Assembly (NCBI GenBank): GCA_030066795.1
Contig: JASJAW010000001.1
Coordinates: 62,001-126,000 of the forward strand
Direction of reading: 5' to 3'
DNA: 64,000 nt
DNA from: Dinoroseobacter sp.
GTDB lineage: Bacteria > Pseudomonadota > Alphaproteobacteria > Rhodobacterales > Rhodobacteraceae
Every line of letters begins with the position of its first letter. Position 1 is the stretch's first letter. The translations under genes were made by a program, and so were the position numbers. This document shows, in pieces, positions 46,192 through 58,050 of the stretch. A model generated the notes under the pieces. That model saw only the letters and a list, made by a program, of their open reading frames with translations, was not told where the DNA came from and searched no databases.

Positions 46192-47729
46192 TGGGTATCC
46201 AAGCAGCCGAAATCTCTGCGATCCTCAAGGAGCAGATCAAGAACTTTGGCCAAGAGGCCGAAGTTGCCGAGGTGGGCCGCGTGCTCAGCGTCGGCGACGG
46301 GATTGCCCGCGTGCACGGACTGGACAACGTTCAGGCCGGCGAAATGGTGGAATTCCCCGGTGGCATCCGGGGCATGGCGCTGAACCTCGAAGTTGACAAC
46401 GTCGGCGTTGTGATCTTCGGCTCCGACCGCGACATTAAAGAAGGCGACACGGTTAAGCGGACCAACGCCATCGTGGACGTGCCCACCGGTGACGCGCTGC
46501 TGGGCCGCGTTGTAGACGGTCTGGGCAACCCGCTGGACGGCAAGGGCCCGATTGAAACCTCGACCCGTTCGGTCGCGGACGTCAAAGCACCGGGCATCAT
46601 CCCGCGTAAATCGGTGCACGAGCCGATGGCTACAGGCCTGAAATCTGTGGACGCGATGATCCCGATCGGCCGTGGCCAGCGGGAACTGATCATCGGCGAC
46701 CGTCAGACCGGTAAGACCGCTGTGGCGCTCGACACGATCCTGAACCAGAAAGCCTATAACGACGCCGCGGGTGACGACGAAGGCAAGAAGCTCTACTGTG
46801 TGTACGTGGCTGTCGGCCAGAAGCGCTCCACCGTTGCGCAGCTGGTGAAGAAGCTCGAAGAAACCGGCGCGATCGAATACTCGATTGTTGTGGCCGCGAC
46901 CGCGTCCGACCCGGCGCCGATGCAGTTCCTGGCGCCTTACGCCGCGACTGCGATGGCAGAGCACTTCCGCGACAACGGTCGTCATGCGCTGATCATCTAC
47001 GATGACCTCTCCAAGCAGGCCGTGTCCTATCGTCAGATGTCGCTGCTGCTGCGCCGCCCGCCGGGCCGTGAAGCCTATCCGGGTGACGTTTTCTACCTTC
47101 ACTCCCGTCTGCTGGAGCGCTCCGCGAAGCTGGGCGACGACCACGGCAATGGTTCTCTGACGGCTCTGCCGATCATTGAGACCCAAGGCGGCGACGTGTC
47201 CGCGTTTATTCCGACCAACGTGATCTCGATCACCGACGGTCAGATCTTCCTTGAAACCGAACTGTTCTATCAGGGCATCCGCCCGGCTGTGAACACCGGT
47301 CTGTCGGTGAGCCGCGTGGGCTCGTCGGCCCAGACCAACGCGATGAAATCGGTCGCTGGTCCGGTGAAGCTGGAACTCGCCCAGTACCGCGAGATGGCGG
47401 CGTTTGCGCAGTTCGGCTCCGACCTCGACGCTGCAACCCAGCAGCTTCTGAACCGTGGCGCGCGCCTGACCGAGCTGATGAAGCAGCCGCAGTATTCGCC
47501 GCTCACCAACGCCGAGATCGTTTGCGTGATCTTCGCGGGCACCAAAGGCTACCTCGACAAGATCGACGTGTCCGAGGTTGGTCGTTACGAGCAAGGCCTG
47601 CTAGCGCATCTGCGGTCCAAGCACAGCGATCTGCTGGATTACATCACCAACGAAGATCCGAAGATCAAAGGCGAAGCCGAGGACAAGATCCGCGCCGCAA
47701 TCGATGAATTCGCTGCGACCTTCGCATAA
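46191..47729 (+). CDS. atpA: F1 ATP synthase subunit alpha
   Basis: Non-catalytic nucleotide-binding subunit of the F1 hexamer, 512 residues. Walker [10 protein letters not shown] near 169-177, [30 protein letters not shown] stretch, and the family signature [17 protein letters not shown]. Second gene of the operon, coupled to atpH by a one-base stop/start overlap. Confidence 0.99.
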   Translation: MGIQAAEISAILKEQIKNFGQEAEVAEVGRVLSVGDGIARVHGLDNVQAGEMVEFPGGIRGMALNLEVDNVGVVIFGSDRDIKEGDTVKRTNAIVDVPTGDALLGRVVDGLGNPLDGKGPIETSTRSVADVKAPGIIPRKSVHEPMATGLKSVDAMIPIGRGQRELIIGDRQTGKTAVALDTILNQKAYNDAAGDDEGKKLYCVYVAVGQKRSTVAQLVKKLEETGAIEYSIVVAATASDPAPMQFLAPYAATAMAEHFRDNGRHALIIYDDLSKQAVSYRQMSLLLRRPPGREAYPGDVFYLHSRLLERSAKLGDDHGNGSLTALPIIETQGGDVSAFIPTNVISITDGQIFLETELFYQGIRPAVNTGLSVSRVGSSAQTNAMKSVAGPVKLELAQYREMAAFAQFGSDLDAATQQLLNRGARLTELMKQPQYSPLTNAEIVCVIFAGTKGYLDKIDVSEVGRYEQGLLAHLRSKHSDLLDYITNEDPKIKGEAEDKIRAAIDEFAATFA

Positions 47730-47741
47730 GGGTTCCTGAGC

Positions 47742-48614
47742 ATGCCAAATCTCAAGGACCTCAAAAACCGGATCGAGAGTGTGAAAAGCACTCGGAAGAT
47801 CACGAAGGCCATGCAGATGGTGGCCGCCGCGAAACTGCGGCGGGCACAGGATGCAGCCGAGGCTTCGCGCCCCTACACAGAACGCTTCAACGCTGTTCTG
47901 GCCGGGCTCGCGGCTTCGGTGGGCGACAGTGATGCAGGGCCGAAGCTGCTTGTTGGCTCCGGCAGCGATCAGGTCCACCTGCTGGTGGTCATGACCGCAG
48001 AACGCGGCCTTTGTGGCGGCTTCAACTCCTCCATTGCCAAGCTGGCGCGCGCAAAGGCTGAAGAGCTGGTCGCGGCGGGCAAGACGGTCAAGATACTGAC
48101 CGTTGGCAAGAAGGGGCGGGAACAGCTCAAGCGTGATCTGGCGGATCACTTTGTCGGCCATGTGGACCTCTCTGAGGTCAAGCGCATCGGCTATGACAAT
48201 GCCGCTGACATCGCAACGGATGTACTTGGCCGTTTCGACGCGGGAGAGTTCGATGTGGCGACGATCTTCTTCAACCGTTTCCAGTCGGTGATCAGCCAGA
48301 TCCCGACCGCTCAGCAGATCATCCCGGCCTCGTTCGAGGCTGAAGAGGACGCAGATGCGACGCTCTACGACTACGAGCCGTCGGAAGAGGCGATCCTCGC
48401 AGATCTGCTCCCGCGCGGGGTAGCAACTCAGATCTTTGCGGCGCTGTTGGAAAACGGGGCGTCCGAGCAGGGCGCGCGCATGTCCGCGATGGACAATGCA
48501 ACCCGGAACGCGGGCGACATGATCGACCGGCTGACGATCGAGTTCAACCGCTCGCGTCAGGCCGTCATCACCAACGAGCTTATCGAAATTATTTCGGGCG
48601 CCGAAGCGCTCTAA
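47742..48614 (+). CDS. atpG: F1 ATP synthase subunit gamma
   Basis: Central rotary shaft. 290 residues; N-terminal coiled coil ([20 protein letters not shown]) and C-terminal ([24 protein letters not shown]) match the family, as does [14 protein letters not shown]. Twelve bases after atpA. Confidence 0.98.
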   Translation: MPNLKDLKNRIESVKSTRKITKAMQMVAAAKLRRAQDAAEASRPYTERFNAVLAGLAASVGDSDAGPKLLVGSGSDQVHLLVVMTAERGLCGGFNSSIAKLARAKAEELVAAGKTVKILTVGKKGREQLKRDLADHFVGHVDLSEVKRIGYDNAADIATDVLGRFDAGEFDVATIFFNRFQSVISQIPTAQQIIPASFEAEEDADATLYDYEPSEEAILADLLPRGVATQIFAALLENGASEQGARMSAMDNATRNAGDMIDRLTIEFNRSRQAVITNELIEIISGAEAL

Positions 48615-50057
<1,443 letters not shown>

Positions 50058-50066
50058 GGGGGCCTC

Positions 50067-50462
50067 ATGGCAAACACGATGCAATTCGACCTGGTCAGCC
50101 CCGAGCGGAGCCTTGCTTCGCTCGAGGTGACCGAGGTGCAGATCCCCGGCGCGGACGGGGACATGACGGCGATGGCCGACCATGCCCCTACGATCACAAC
50201 GCTGCGCCCGGGCATCTTGAAGGCGGTTGGCCCTTCCGGCACCGAAGCCTACGCCGTCACCGGTGGGTTCGCCGAGATCAGCGCGACTGGCACGACGGTT
50301 CTTGCTGAACGCGCTTATCCTGCCGCATCTGAGTCCCGTGAGGCACTGGAAGCGCATCTGGAAGAAGCCCGCGCCAAGGTTTCTGGTGTGGAGGGCGAAC
50401 ACAAGGACGTGGCAGAGAAGATGGTCGCAGATCTGGTCAAGCTGTTGGAAGATATGGTCTGA
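50067..50462 (+). CDS. atpC: F1 ATP synthase subunit epsilon
   Basis: Regulatory central-stalk subunit, 131 residues. N-terminal beta domain ([26 protein letters not shown]) and a C-terminal helical hairpin with [13 protein letters not shown]. Last gene of the operon, followed by a strong terminator. Confidence 0.98.
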   Translation: MANTMQFDLVSPERSLASLEVTEVQIPGADGDMTAMADHAPTITTLRPGILKAVGPSGTEAYAVTGGFAEISATGTTVLAERAYPAASESREALEAHLEEARAKVSGVEGEHKDVAEKMVADLVKLLEDMV

Positions 50463-50486
50463 CACGCAACTAAAGAACACTCCGAA

Positions 50487-50517
50487 AGCCCTGCGGACCA
50501 CCGCAGGGCTTTTTTTT
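50487..50517 (+). terminator. Intrinsic terminator of the atp operon
   Basis: AGCCCTGCGG-ACCA-CCGCAGGGCT, a perfect 10-bp stem (50487-50496 with 50501-50510) followed by a run of T. Lies 25 bases after the atpC stop. Confidence 0.95.
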
Positions 50518-50612
50518 GGACAGCTTTTTCCGCTTGATAGGGCCGCGCATGACGGTTGTTTCAGCGCGCGGGAGGCGCTAAGGCAACGGCCTGCACATCG
50601 GGAGGGGTCGGC

Positions 50613-51500
50613 ATGTCGCGTTATGAAAACCTTATGCAGCGTCTGCGGGCTGGTCAGAGAATTGTTATCGACGGCGGCACGGGCAGTGAAGTGGAACGCC
50701 GCGGTGCGCCTAGACTCGATAACGCCTGGAGCGGTGGCGGCGCTCTCGACGCGCCTGAAATCGTGCGAGAGATACATGAGGACTACATCCGCGAAGGCGC
50801 GGAAATCATCATCTCCAACACGTTTTCTACGGCGCGAAATACCTTGCAGGACGCGGGCGCCGAAGAACATTTTGAAGCGCTGAACCGTCGCGCGGTGGAG
50901 CTAGCCTGCGAAGCGCGCCGTCGTATGGATGCGCCGCATGTTCTGGTCGCGGGCGGTATTTCTTACTGGTCCTTTGTTCAAAGGCATCCTCCCCTCGAAG
51001 AACTGGCCGACGGTATTGCGGCACAAGCTGGAATTATGAAAGACGCGGGCGCTGATTTGCTCATGCTGGAGATGATGGTCGATATCGACCGGATGCTGGT
51101 GACACTAGATGCCGCCCGCTCCAGCGGTTTACCTGTCTGGGTGGGCCTGAGTTGCAAGCCGAATGAGAGCGGTGAGATGTGCCTCTATAACGGCGCTCCG
51201 CTCGCTGTTGCCCTGGAAGCATTGGCCGATAAAAACGTGCCACTCGTCAACATCATGCATACGGATGTCGTCTACATCGATGCCTGTCTTGATATCGTGG
51301 CGGCGCACTGGGATGGGCTCGTTGGGGTTTATGCGCATTCGGGAGTATACACTGACGGTCAGTGGGTTTTCGATGATACGATCACACCCGCAGGGTTCGC
51401 CCATAGCTGTGCGCAGTGGGCCAATCGCAAAGTACACCTGATCGGCGGTTGCTGCGGTATCCGCCCTGATCATATGGCGGCAGTCAAAGCGGCAATTTGA
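50613..51500 (+). CDS. Homocysteine S-methyltransferase family protein
   Basis: 295-residue barrel of the zinc-dependent methyltransferase family (MetH N-domain, BHMT, MmuM). IDGGTGSEVERRG at the N terminus, TNTFSTAR-like ISNTFSTARNTL and GGCCGIRPDHM near the C terminus are seen. The first zinc ligand, normally Cys in a V-N-C motif, reads VNIMH here (see findings), so zinc binding may be altered. ATG 50613 has GGGAGGGGTCGGC upstream. Methyl donor unknown. Confidence 0.87.
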   Translation: MSRYENLMQRLRAGQRIVIDGGTGSEVERRGAPRLDNAWSGGGALDAPEIVREIHEDYIREGAEIIISNTFSTARNTLQDAGAEEHFEALNRRAVELACEARRRMDAPHVLVAGGISYWSFVQRHPPLEELADGIAAQAGIMKDAGADLLMLEMMVDIDRMLVTLDAARSSGLPVWVGLSCKPNESGEMCLYNGAPLAVALEALADKNVPLVNIMHTDVVYIDACLDIVAAHWDGLVGVYAHSGVYTDGQWVFDDTITPAGFAHSCAQWANRKVHLIGGCCGIRPDHMAAVKAAI

Positions 51501-51661
51501 TCTGAACGCGGTTTCTAAATGCGTCGGGGCTCCGGCAACGCACCGGCACTCTTTGGAAACAGGCTTTGAGTATCCATCATGTGTTTGAAAACATCTCAGT
51601 CCGTGTAGGGTGGGCAGGCAGACTTCCTCTGCCAGTTTTCCTAAAGAGGGACATTTGAGCT

Positions 51662-52519
51662 ATGAAGTTCATCAGTGCACTTATCATTTCGGTCTTGCCT
51701 GTGGTCGCCAGCGCGCAGAACGCTTTGGGCACCCTCGCGCATATTGAAGAAACCGGCGAGTTCACGATCGGGTATCGGACAACCCATCCCCCGGTGTCTT
51801 TCGCCGATGCGGCCGGACTGCCAACCGGCTATTCGGTCGCGATCTGTGACAGAGTTGCGGCCGAGGTGAAAGCAGCGCTGGGGCGGGACGATATCAAGGT
51901 AAGCTATGCTGCAGTAGGCGCGGAAGATCGTTTCGATAAGATCGAAGACGGCACCATCGACCTCTTATGCGGGGCGACGACGAAGACCCTTAGCCGCATG
52001 GAGCGTGTCGGATTCTCTCAGCTGACGCTTGTTACAGGGGGAACGTTTCTGAGCCTTGATCCAAACCGGATCGACAAGGTGGGTGACCTCGCTGGACAGC
52101 GCGTCGCTGTCGCCGGGGGCACCACGACGGAAACCGCCTTAATCGCTGCGCTCGAAAGAGCCGGGATCGAGGCTGAAATCGTCAGAACGTCTACAGCAGA
52201 AGACGGGCTCGCAGCACTGAACGCTGGCGAGGTTTCTGCTTATGCTGCCGACCAAATTGTACTGGTCGGGCAAGTCATGACGCAGTCCAGCGGAAATAGA
52301 AACTACTACCTATCGAGTAACTTTTTCTCGTTTGAGCCATATGCGTTGGCCTTGAAACGCGGTGATCCCGATTTCGCGCTGCTGGTGGACCGCACAATTT
52401 CCCGCTTGTTCGGATCCGGGCAGATTACAGATGTCTATACCGAGTTTTTTGGTCCCTTTGGTCTCAAACCGCCGAGCACATTGCTCACTCTGTATCGACT
52501 GATGTCGACGCCAGAATAG
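51662..52519 (+). CDS. Amino-acid-type ABC transporter substrate-binding protein (SBP_bac_3), orphan
   Basis: 285 residues with a signal peptide (about 1-19, ending ASAQN). The SBP_bac_3 core starts TGEFTIGYRTTHPPVSFAD and continues with CDRVAAEVKAAL, DLLCGATTKTLSRMERVGFS and VAVAGGTTTETAL. The family binds polar amino acids in the periplasm. No permease or ATPase gene is adjacent, so it may serve a distant transporter or a sensor. Convergent with prs, 14 bases apart. Confidence 0.9.
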   Translation: MKFISALIISVLPVVASAQNALGTLAHIEETGEFTIGYRTTHPPVSFADAAGLPTGYSVAICDRVAAEVKAALGRDDIKVSYAAVGAEDRFDKIEDGTIDLLCGATTKTLSRMERVGFSQLTLVTGGTFLSLDPNRIDKVGDLAGQRVAVAGGTTTETALIAALERAGIEAEIVRTSTAEDGLAALNAGEVSAYAADQIVLVGQVMTQSSGNRNYYLSSNFFSFEPYALALKRGDPDFALLVDRTISRLFGSGQITDVYTEFFGPFGLKPPSTLLTLYRLMSTPE

Positions 52520-52533
52520 GCCTGCCGCGTTCG

Positions 52534-53556
52534 CTAGCTCACATTAGCGTACATGCCCTCATAAATCGGCGTCAGCGTGTCTTTATCGAACAGCGACGAC
52601 ACGCTGGTGCCGTTCCAGATATTCAGGATGGCTTGTGCGAATACCGGGGCAGTGGGCACGATGCGGATGTTCGCGGCGTTTTTGACGGACTCTGTCGCTG
52701 CAATGCTGTCGGTGATCACAAGACTTTTCATCTTGGACTTCGTCACGCGCTCCACCGCCGGACCGGACAGAACTCCGTGCGTGATATAGGAATGCACCTC
52801 TGTTGCTCCGTTCTCGATCAGCAAATCGGCTGCTTTACAGAGCGTGCCAGCCGTGTCGCAAATGTCGTCCACGATAATGCATGTCTGTCCCTCGACCTCC
52901 CCGATTACGGTCATCTCTTCGACCACCCCAGGTTTGGAGCGACGTTTGTCGACGATGGCAAGGCCACAACCGATGCGCTTAGCCAGCTCCCGGGCGCGGG
53001 CCACGCCGCCGACATCAGGTGAAACCACTGTGACATTTTCCAGCCGTCCGGCGAAGTGATGCATCACGTCGAGAGCAAAAATTGGCGCGGCGTACAGATT
53101 GTCCACGGGGATATCGAAGAAGCCCTGAATCTGGGCAGCGTGCAGATCCATGGTCAGAATCCGCTCTATCCCGGCCTCGACCATCATGTTGGCTACGAGC
53201 TTTGCGGTGATCGGTGTGCGGGCCTTGGTACGGCGGTCCTGCCGGGCATAGCCAAAATAGGGGATAACCGCCGTGATGCGCGCGGCACTTGAGCGGCGCA
53301 GCGTGTCACACATGACGAGAAGTTCCATCAGGTTGTCGTTTGCCGGGTTCGACGTGGACTGGATGATGAACATGTCCTCCCCACGGACATTCTCGAACAC
53401 TTCAACGAAAATCTCGCCATCGTTGAACCGCTCTACACGGGCGTCGACCAAGCCCACTTGCATGCCGCGATGCATCGACATCCGGCGTGAGATTGATGTG
53501 GCGAGCGGCAGGTTGGCATTGCCGGAAATCAGCTTGGGTTCTTGTTGAACGGGCAT
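52534..53556 (-). CDS. prs: Ribose-phosphate pyrophosphokinase
   Basis: Makes PRPP from ribose 5-phosphate and ATP, feeding purine, histidine and pyridine synthesis (hisG, purE and purK lie in this window). 340 residues. Seen: [23 protein letters not shown], the [10 protein letters not shown] loop, [18 protein letters not shown] and the PRPP signature [12 protein letters not shown] short N-terminal extension precedes the conserved core. Confidence 0.97.
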   Translation of the reverse strand: MPVQQEPKLISGNANLPLATSISRRMSMHRGMQVGLVDARVERFNDGEIFVEVFENVRGEDMFIIQSTSNPANDNLMELLVMCDTLRRSSAARITAVIPYFGYARQDRRTKARTPITAKLVANMMVEAGIERILTMDLHAAQIQGFFDIPVDNLYAAPIFALDVMHHFAGRLENVTVVSPDVGGVARARELAKRIGCGLAIVDKRRSKPGVVEEMTVIGEVEGQTCIIVDDICDTAGTLCKAADLLIENGATEVHSYITHGVLSGPAVERVTKSKMKSLVITDSIAATESVKNAANIRIVPTAPVFAQAILNIWNGTSVSSLFDKDTLTPIYEGMYANVS

Positions 53557-53694
53557 GAGTGGGCTCTCGTCCTGTATTGTTTGGCAGCGGGACTCACAGC
53601 GCGGTGGACGCTGTTGACACCGCTTATCAACTCCATACGGTCTTGCCTAGGCGGGCGCGCAACAAAGCGCCTATGAGCCGGACTAGGGGGGACC

Positions 53695-54294
53695 ATGGCC
53701 AAGATCGACTATTACTTCGCGACACTCTCGCCGTTCACTTACCTTGCAGGCACAAGGTTTGAAGAAATTGCCGCGAAGCATGGGGTTGAGATTTCCTACA
53801 AGCCGCTCGACATCATTGCGCTCTTCGGGCGCACCGGAGGGACACCACCCAAGGACCGGCATCCCAACAGGCAGGAATACCGCAAACAGGACCTGGCTCG
53901 ACAAGCGAAGAAAGCGGGGCTGCCGTTCAACTTACAGCCTGCCTTTTGGCCGACCAACCCTGCGCCGAGCTCCTATGCGGTGATCAATGCTGTGCAAGCG
54001 GGCGGTGGCGACATGGGCAAGCTTGTTCACACGATTACAGGCGCCTGTTGGGCCGAGGAAAAGAACATCGCCGAGGATGACGTGATCCGGGAGTGTCTGG
54101 AGCGCGCGGGCTTTGATCCCGATCTCGCGGGGCAGAACCTGCTGGGAGCGGCTGAAACCTACACAGCCAATTTGGAAGAAGCGATAGCAAAAGGGGCGTT
54201 CGGTGCGCCGTTCTATATCACTGACCAGGACCAGCGGTTCTGGGGGCAGGATCGACTCGACGATCTGGATGCGCACTTGGCCGGCACGCTCTGA
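53695..54294 (+). CDS. 2-hydroxychromene-2-carboxylate isomerase (GST kappa/DsbA-like)
   Basis: 199 residues of the HCCA isomerase family, thioredoxin-fold enzymes using glutathione. IDYYFATLSPFTYLAG near the N terminus carries the active-site Ser, followed by YKPLDIIALFGRTGG, and GAFGAPFYI sits near the C terminus. In pathways for naphthalene-type aromatics it isomerises hydroxychromene carboxylate; no other such genes are here, so another substrate is possible. Stop and start overlap (TGATG) with the hydrolase downstream. Confidence 0.9.
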   Translation: MAKIDYYFATLSPFTYLAGTRFEEIAAKHGVEISYKPLDIIALFGRTGGTPPKDRHPNRQEYRKQDLARQAKKAGLPFNLQPAFWPTNPAPSSYAVINAVQAGGGDMGKLVHTITGACWAEEKNIAEDDVIRECLERAGFDPDLAGQNLLGAAETYTANLEEAIAKGAFGAPFYITDQDQRFWGQDRLDDLDAHLAGTL

Positions 54295-55148
54295 TGCCTG
54301 TCAGCGTCCTCGCGGATACCTCCACCCACTGGACCGAGTACGGAAAGGGCCCGACGGCAGTACTCGTGCATTGTTCCCTTGGATCGGCCGGAACATGGCT
54401 GCCTTTGGTCCGCGCGTTGCCGGGGCGACGGCTTGTGGCGTTTGATTTGCCGGGGCATGGCCAATCCGGCCCGGTGGATACCGTGCGTGGCGCACATTCC
54501 CAAGCCTGCGATATCCTGCGAGAACTGTGCGCGAAACAACCGAGCGGTCGGGTCGATCTGATAGGCCATAGCTTTGGGGCTACAGTGGCGCTCAGACTGG
54601 CGATTGAAGCGCCCGAGCTTGTACGCAGCCTGGTCTTGGTTGAACCTGTTCTTTTTGCGCTCGCGCGTGAAACGAGACGCGAAGTCTTTGCACAATACTT
54701 GAAGAACAGAGCCGACGAAGATGCAGCTTTTGCAAGTGAAGATGCTGAAGCCGCCGCCCGGGCGTTCCACGCGAAATGGGGCGGACCGCGGCCATGGGAC
54801 GATTTGGGAGTTGATACTCGGCGCTACATCACCTCCCGCATCGACATGATCAAGGAAGCGAAGCCAGTTCTTGAAGATGATGCGCACGGCTTGCTGGAAA
54901 ACGGGGGAGCTGCGCGTGTTCAGAGTCCGACATTGCTTGTTTCAGGTACGGAAAGCCCGCCGGTGATCGAAGCGATTATGGATGGGCTCGCACAGCAAAT
55001 TCCGATTGCCGAACGTATGCTGCTTGTCGGCGCTGGTCATATGAGTCCGCTGACTCATGCCCGTACACTGGGGCCCGCGATCGGGCGCTTTTTGGCCACC
55101 GCAGGCGTGCGGCTGGAGTTTCAGCCCCCGTACGGCTCGATAAGGTAG
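54294..55148 (+). CDS. Alpha/beta hydrolase
   Basis: 284-residue alpha/beta-hydrolase. AVLVHCSLGSAGTW (oxyanion-loop region), FDLPGHGQSG, the nucleophile elbow GHSFGA (Ser about 89) and a late VGAGHMSPLTH giving the catalytic His. Substrate not evident. Translated with the isomerase upstream. Its 3' end overlaps the YcgN gene by 28 bases, tail to tail. Confidence 0.9.
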   Translation: MPVSVLADTSTHWTEYGKGPTAVLVHCSLGSAGTWLPLVRALPGRRLVAFDLPGHGQSGPVDTVRGAHSQACDILRELCAKQPSGRVDLIGHSFGATVALRLAIEAPELVRSLVLVEPVLFALARETRREVFAQYLKNRADEDAAFASEDAEAAARAFHAKWGGPRPWDDLGVDTRRYITSRIDMIKEAKPVLEDDAHGLLENGGAARVQSPTLLVSGTESPPVIEAIMDGLAQQIPIAERMLLVGAGHMSPLTHARTLGPAIGRFLATAGVRLEFQPPYGSIR

Positions 55149-55612
55149 TCTTCCAGATCGTCCTCATCGACCTCGAATTCGGGGACGACCCAGCCGGCGA
55201 CCGAAACGCCGGCCTCCTGGACAGACTCCGCGCGACCGGAGATAAGCGGGTGCCAGTCATATAGCGGGCGGCCCTCATGGAGCACCCTGTAGGCGCAGGT
55301 GGCGGGCATCCAATATCCAATGTCGTCGATATTCTTTGGTGTCAGCACCACGCAATCCGGCACCAGTTGCTTGCGGATCGCGTAATTTCCGCAGCGGCAG
55401 GTTTCGGTGTCCAACAGCCGACAGGACACGCGGGTAAACGCGATCTCTTCGGTTTCCGCGTCCTCAAGTTTAAGCAGGCAACATCGCCCACAGCCGTCGC
55501 ATAGCGCCTCCCATTCCGCTTCCGTCATCTGGTCAAGCGGGACGCGTTCCCAGAATTTCGGTCGCAGGGACGCAGGTTCTGATTTCGGGAGACGCTTGCG
55601 CTTACGGCTCAC
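55121..55612 (-). CDS. YcgN family cysteine cluster protein (UPF0260)
   Basis: 163 residues. The YkgJ/YcgN cysteine cluster CDGCGRCC followed by CRLLDTETCRCGNY suggests a metal or Fe-S site; the function is not established. The start is GTG at 55612, overlapping the ribF stop by four bases (GTGA), so the two are coupled. Confidence 0.92.
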   Translation of the reverse strand: MSRKRKRLPKSEPASLRPKFWERVPLDQMTEAEWEALCDGCGRCCLLKLEDAETEEIAFTRVSCRLLDTETCRCGNYAIRKQLVPDCVVLTPKNIDDIGYWMPATCAYRVLHEGRPLYDWHPLISGRAESVQEAGVSVAGWVVPEFEVDEDDLEDYLIEPYGG

Positions 55613-56556
55613 GGCGTCGCCTCGGCGAGCCGTGCCCGCGCCTCGGTGCTGTCGCTGTTCATTTGTGAAACCAGCGCGTCCACACCGTCGAACTTGCGCT
55701 CTGATCGGAGGTAGGACACAAGCGCGACGGATATTTCGCTTCCGTAAAGATCGCCCGCAAAGTCAAAAAGATGGGTTTCAAGGTTGGGGCGGTTTTCTCC
55801 GAACATGGGGCGCACGCCCATAGACGAGACGCCCTGGTAGCGCCCTTGAAACGGGCCTTGCAACACGTCCACCAGTACCGCGTAAACGCCGTATTTCGGG
55901 GGATGAAGTCCGTCGATTGACATATTGGCGGTTGGGTAGCCCAGCGTTCGCCCACGCTTTTCGCCATGGATGACAGGCCCTTCGATCCGGTGCCAATGGC
56001 CCAGCATGCGTGCGGCGTCTTCGGGGCGGCCTTCAGAAAGCGCGGTGCGAATAGAGGTAGAAGACACAGTTTGATCCGCGTCCCGCAGCAGGTCGGCAAT
56101 GGTGACCCCGAAGCCCATGCCGGCGCCGAATTCTTCGAGCATCTTGGCCGTCCCGCTCCGCCCCTTTCCGAAGCAAAAGTCGCTGCCAATCACGACATGG
56201 CGCAGGCCCAACTTGTCCGCGATGATGTGCTGCGCGAAGGCTTCGGCGCTCAGGCTGGCGAGATCGGCATTGAAGCTCAGCTGATAGAGAATGTTGACCC
56301 CAAGTTTTTCAAGCCTGTGGGCCTTGGCCGTGGCTGACATGAGCCGAAAGGGGGCGGCGGCCGGCGCGAAGAACTCGCGCGGGTGCGGCTCGAACGTCAT
56401 CACACCCAACGGCGCATGCAGGCGCCGGGCTGCATCTTGCGTTAGGTCAATCACGCTGCGATGCCCCAGATGGACGCCGTCGAAATTCCCTATCGCGGCC
56501 GCTGCGCCACGATCAGCAGGGCGCACATAGTCAGGGTCTCGGACAATCGTAATCAT
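55609..56556 (-). CDS. ribF: Bifunctional riboflavin kinase / FAD synthetase
   Basis: Makes FMN then FAD. 315 residues. N-terminal FAD synthetase nucleotidyltransferase domain: GNFDGVHLGHR (about 23-33), GSDFCFGKGRSG and SSTSIR. C-terminal riboflavin kinase domain: RGRTLGYPTANM and THLFDFAGDLYG. Fits an organism with many flavoproteins, four of which lie in this window. Confidence 0.97.
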   Translation of the reverse strand: MITIVRDPDYVRPADRGAAAAIGNFDGVHLGHRSVIDLTQDAARRLHAPLGVMTFEPHPREFFAPAAAPFRLMSATAKAHRLEKLGVNILYQLSFNADLASLSAEAFAQHIIADKLGLRHVVIGSDFCFGKGRSGTAKMLEEFGAGMGFGVTIADLLRDADQTVSSTSIRTALSEGRPEDAARMLGHWHRIEGPVIHGEKRGRTLGYPTANMSIDGLHPPKYGVYAVLVDVLQGPFQGRYQGVSSMGVRPMFGENRPNLETHLFDFAGDLYGSEISVALVSYLRSERKFDGVDALVSQMNSDSTEARARLAEATP

Positions 56557-56604
56557 GTCCGTCAGGTAACGCCATGCGCGCAGGCTGGCAAGCCGGGGGT
56601 AAGG

Positions 56605-57048
56605 TCAGTCGAACTTGCGGCTGGGGGCGAGCACCATGGCATCGCCCTTCAGGACAATCGTGTCATCCACGTAGCACCGCGTGTCGAGCGAAACGCGCCG
56701 CCGGGAATGGTCGATATCGGCCACAGTAACCTCGGCAAGAACCATGTCACCGGGGCGCACCGGCGCCATGAACTTTAGGTTCTGGCCTAAATAGACGGTT
56801 CCGTGGCCCGGAAGTTGTTCGCCGATCACAGCCGAAATCAAGCCTGCGGTCAGCATGCCGTGGGCAATACGGCCATGGAACATCGTTTCCTTGGCGTAGT
56901 CTTCGTCCAGATGCACAGGGTTCCGGTCGGTTGACACTTCCGCAAACATCTCGATGTCGCGATCTGTCACAACCTTGCGCAGGGACCGGGACATCCCGAC
57001 CTCAAGATCTTCGATGCAAATTGTGCCGCGGGGCTGGTTGTCCAACAT
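56605..57048 (-). CDS. MaoC family dehydratase (hot-dog fold)
   Basis: 147 residues. The hydratase-2 type motif NPVHLDEDYA with FHGRIAHGML is clear; members hydrate enoyl-CoAs or act in polyhydroxyalkanoate supply. LDNQPRGTICIEDLEVGM at the N terminus is typical. ATG 57048 has GGAGGACCCC upstream. No other fatty-acid gene is adjacent. Confidence 0.93.
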   Translation of the reverse strand: MLDNQPRGTICIEDLEVGMSRSLRKVVTDRDIEMFAEVSTDRNPVHLDEDYAKETMFHGRIAHGMLTAGLISAVIGEQLPGHGTVYLGQNLKFMAPVRPGDMVLAEVTVADIDHSRRRVSLDTRCYVDDTIVLKGDAMVLAPSRKFD

Positions 57049-57177
57049 GGGGTCCTCCGGAACGCTCGCCCCGGGTGTAGTCGAAAAACGCTCATGCTGC
57101 AACTGCGAAAGCAAGATTGCGACAAATTATGTGGCAAATATTGAAATATTGTTACGCCGCCGATTCCTCTTTCGGCG

Positions 57178-58050
57178 TTATCTTAGTTTCCCAATGGCAT
57201 AGCTCGGGGTTACCATCTTCCCGGTCAGATAGGCTTCCAGTTTCGCAGGGTCAGGTTGACGGGTCGTTCCGGTTTCCGCTGCTGCAAGGCCGCCTGTGAT
57301 GAACAGAGAGTCGATATCCTCCCCCTGTGCCCCCTGAATATCGGTGGCAATGCCATCCCCGATCGCGAGGATCCGGTCGGGTGCAGGTGTTTTCCCGAGC
57401 TCGGCCAAGCGCGCGCGCGCGAGGTCATAGATCGGCGGATGCGGTTTTCCGAAGTAGAGGCTCTCGCCGCCCATCTCCGTGTAGAGCTGGGCTAAGGCAC
57501 CTGCACACCATTCGCGCCGTTCGCCGCGGTCAACGACGATGTCGGGGTTGGCACACAGCAGTTTCATACCCTTCTGCTTGGCGAACAAAAACGCGGGGCG
57601 ATTGACCGCCGGGTCCGCCATCGGATCGAAGGGGCCGGTGCAAACAATCCCCTCGGCCTGTTTCAAAGGGACTTGCGAGATAGAAACCGGATCGTCCATT
57701 AGCTTCAGCGGTTCAAAAAACCGCTGATCGTGGTCCTCACCGATGAAATAGACGTTCTGCCCCACCGCTCCGCGAAACATGGCCATCCGCGCGCTGTCAC
57801 CGGAGGTCGCGATCGTGTGCCACACCTCTTCTGGAACGCCCATGTTTTTGAGCTGCTTCTCGACACCCGCCCGCGGGCGGGGAGAGTTGGTCAGCAAAAG
57901 TACCGTGCCACCGGACGCCCTATACCGCTCAAGCGCGGCGACGGCCTCGGGGAACGGTTCGATGCCGTTATGCACACAGCCCCAAAGGTCCACGAGAAGC
58001 GCATCATACTGGTGCGAGATCTCGTCGAGGCTTTCGATGATGCGGGTCAT
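57178..58050 (-). CDS. TIGR01459 family HAD-type hydrolase
   Basis: 290 residues, NagD-like HAD phosphatase. Nucleophile region LLVDLWGCVHNG (Asp about 20), motif II LLLTNSPRP and motif IV IGDGIATDIQGA are seen. The family is common in alphaproteobacteria with unknown substrate. Reverse-strand neighbour of the pyrophosphatase. Confidence 0.93.
   Translation of the reverse strand: MTRIIESLDEISHQYDALLVDLWGCVHNGIEPFPEAVAALERYRASGGTVLLLTNSPRPRAGVEKQLKNMGVPEEVWHTIATSGDSARMAMFRGAVGQNVYFIGEDHDQRFFEPLKLMDDPVSISQVPLKQAEGIVCTGPFDPMADPAVNRPAFLFAKQKGMKLLCANPDIVVDRGERREWCAGALAQLYTEMGGESLYFGKPHPPIYDLARARLAELGKTPAPDRILAIGDGIATDIQGAQGEDIDSLFITGGLAAAETGTTRQPDPAKLEAYLTGKMVTPSYAIGKLR

Noticed and set aside
45921..47594. 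557-codon open frame on the reverse strand opposite atpH/atpA
   Set aside because: It lies wholly over the confident atpH and atpA genes in high-GC codons; composition effect, no family resemblance.
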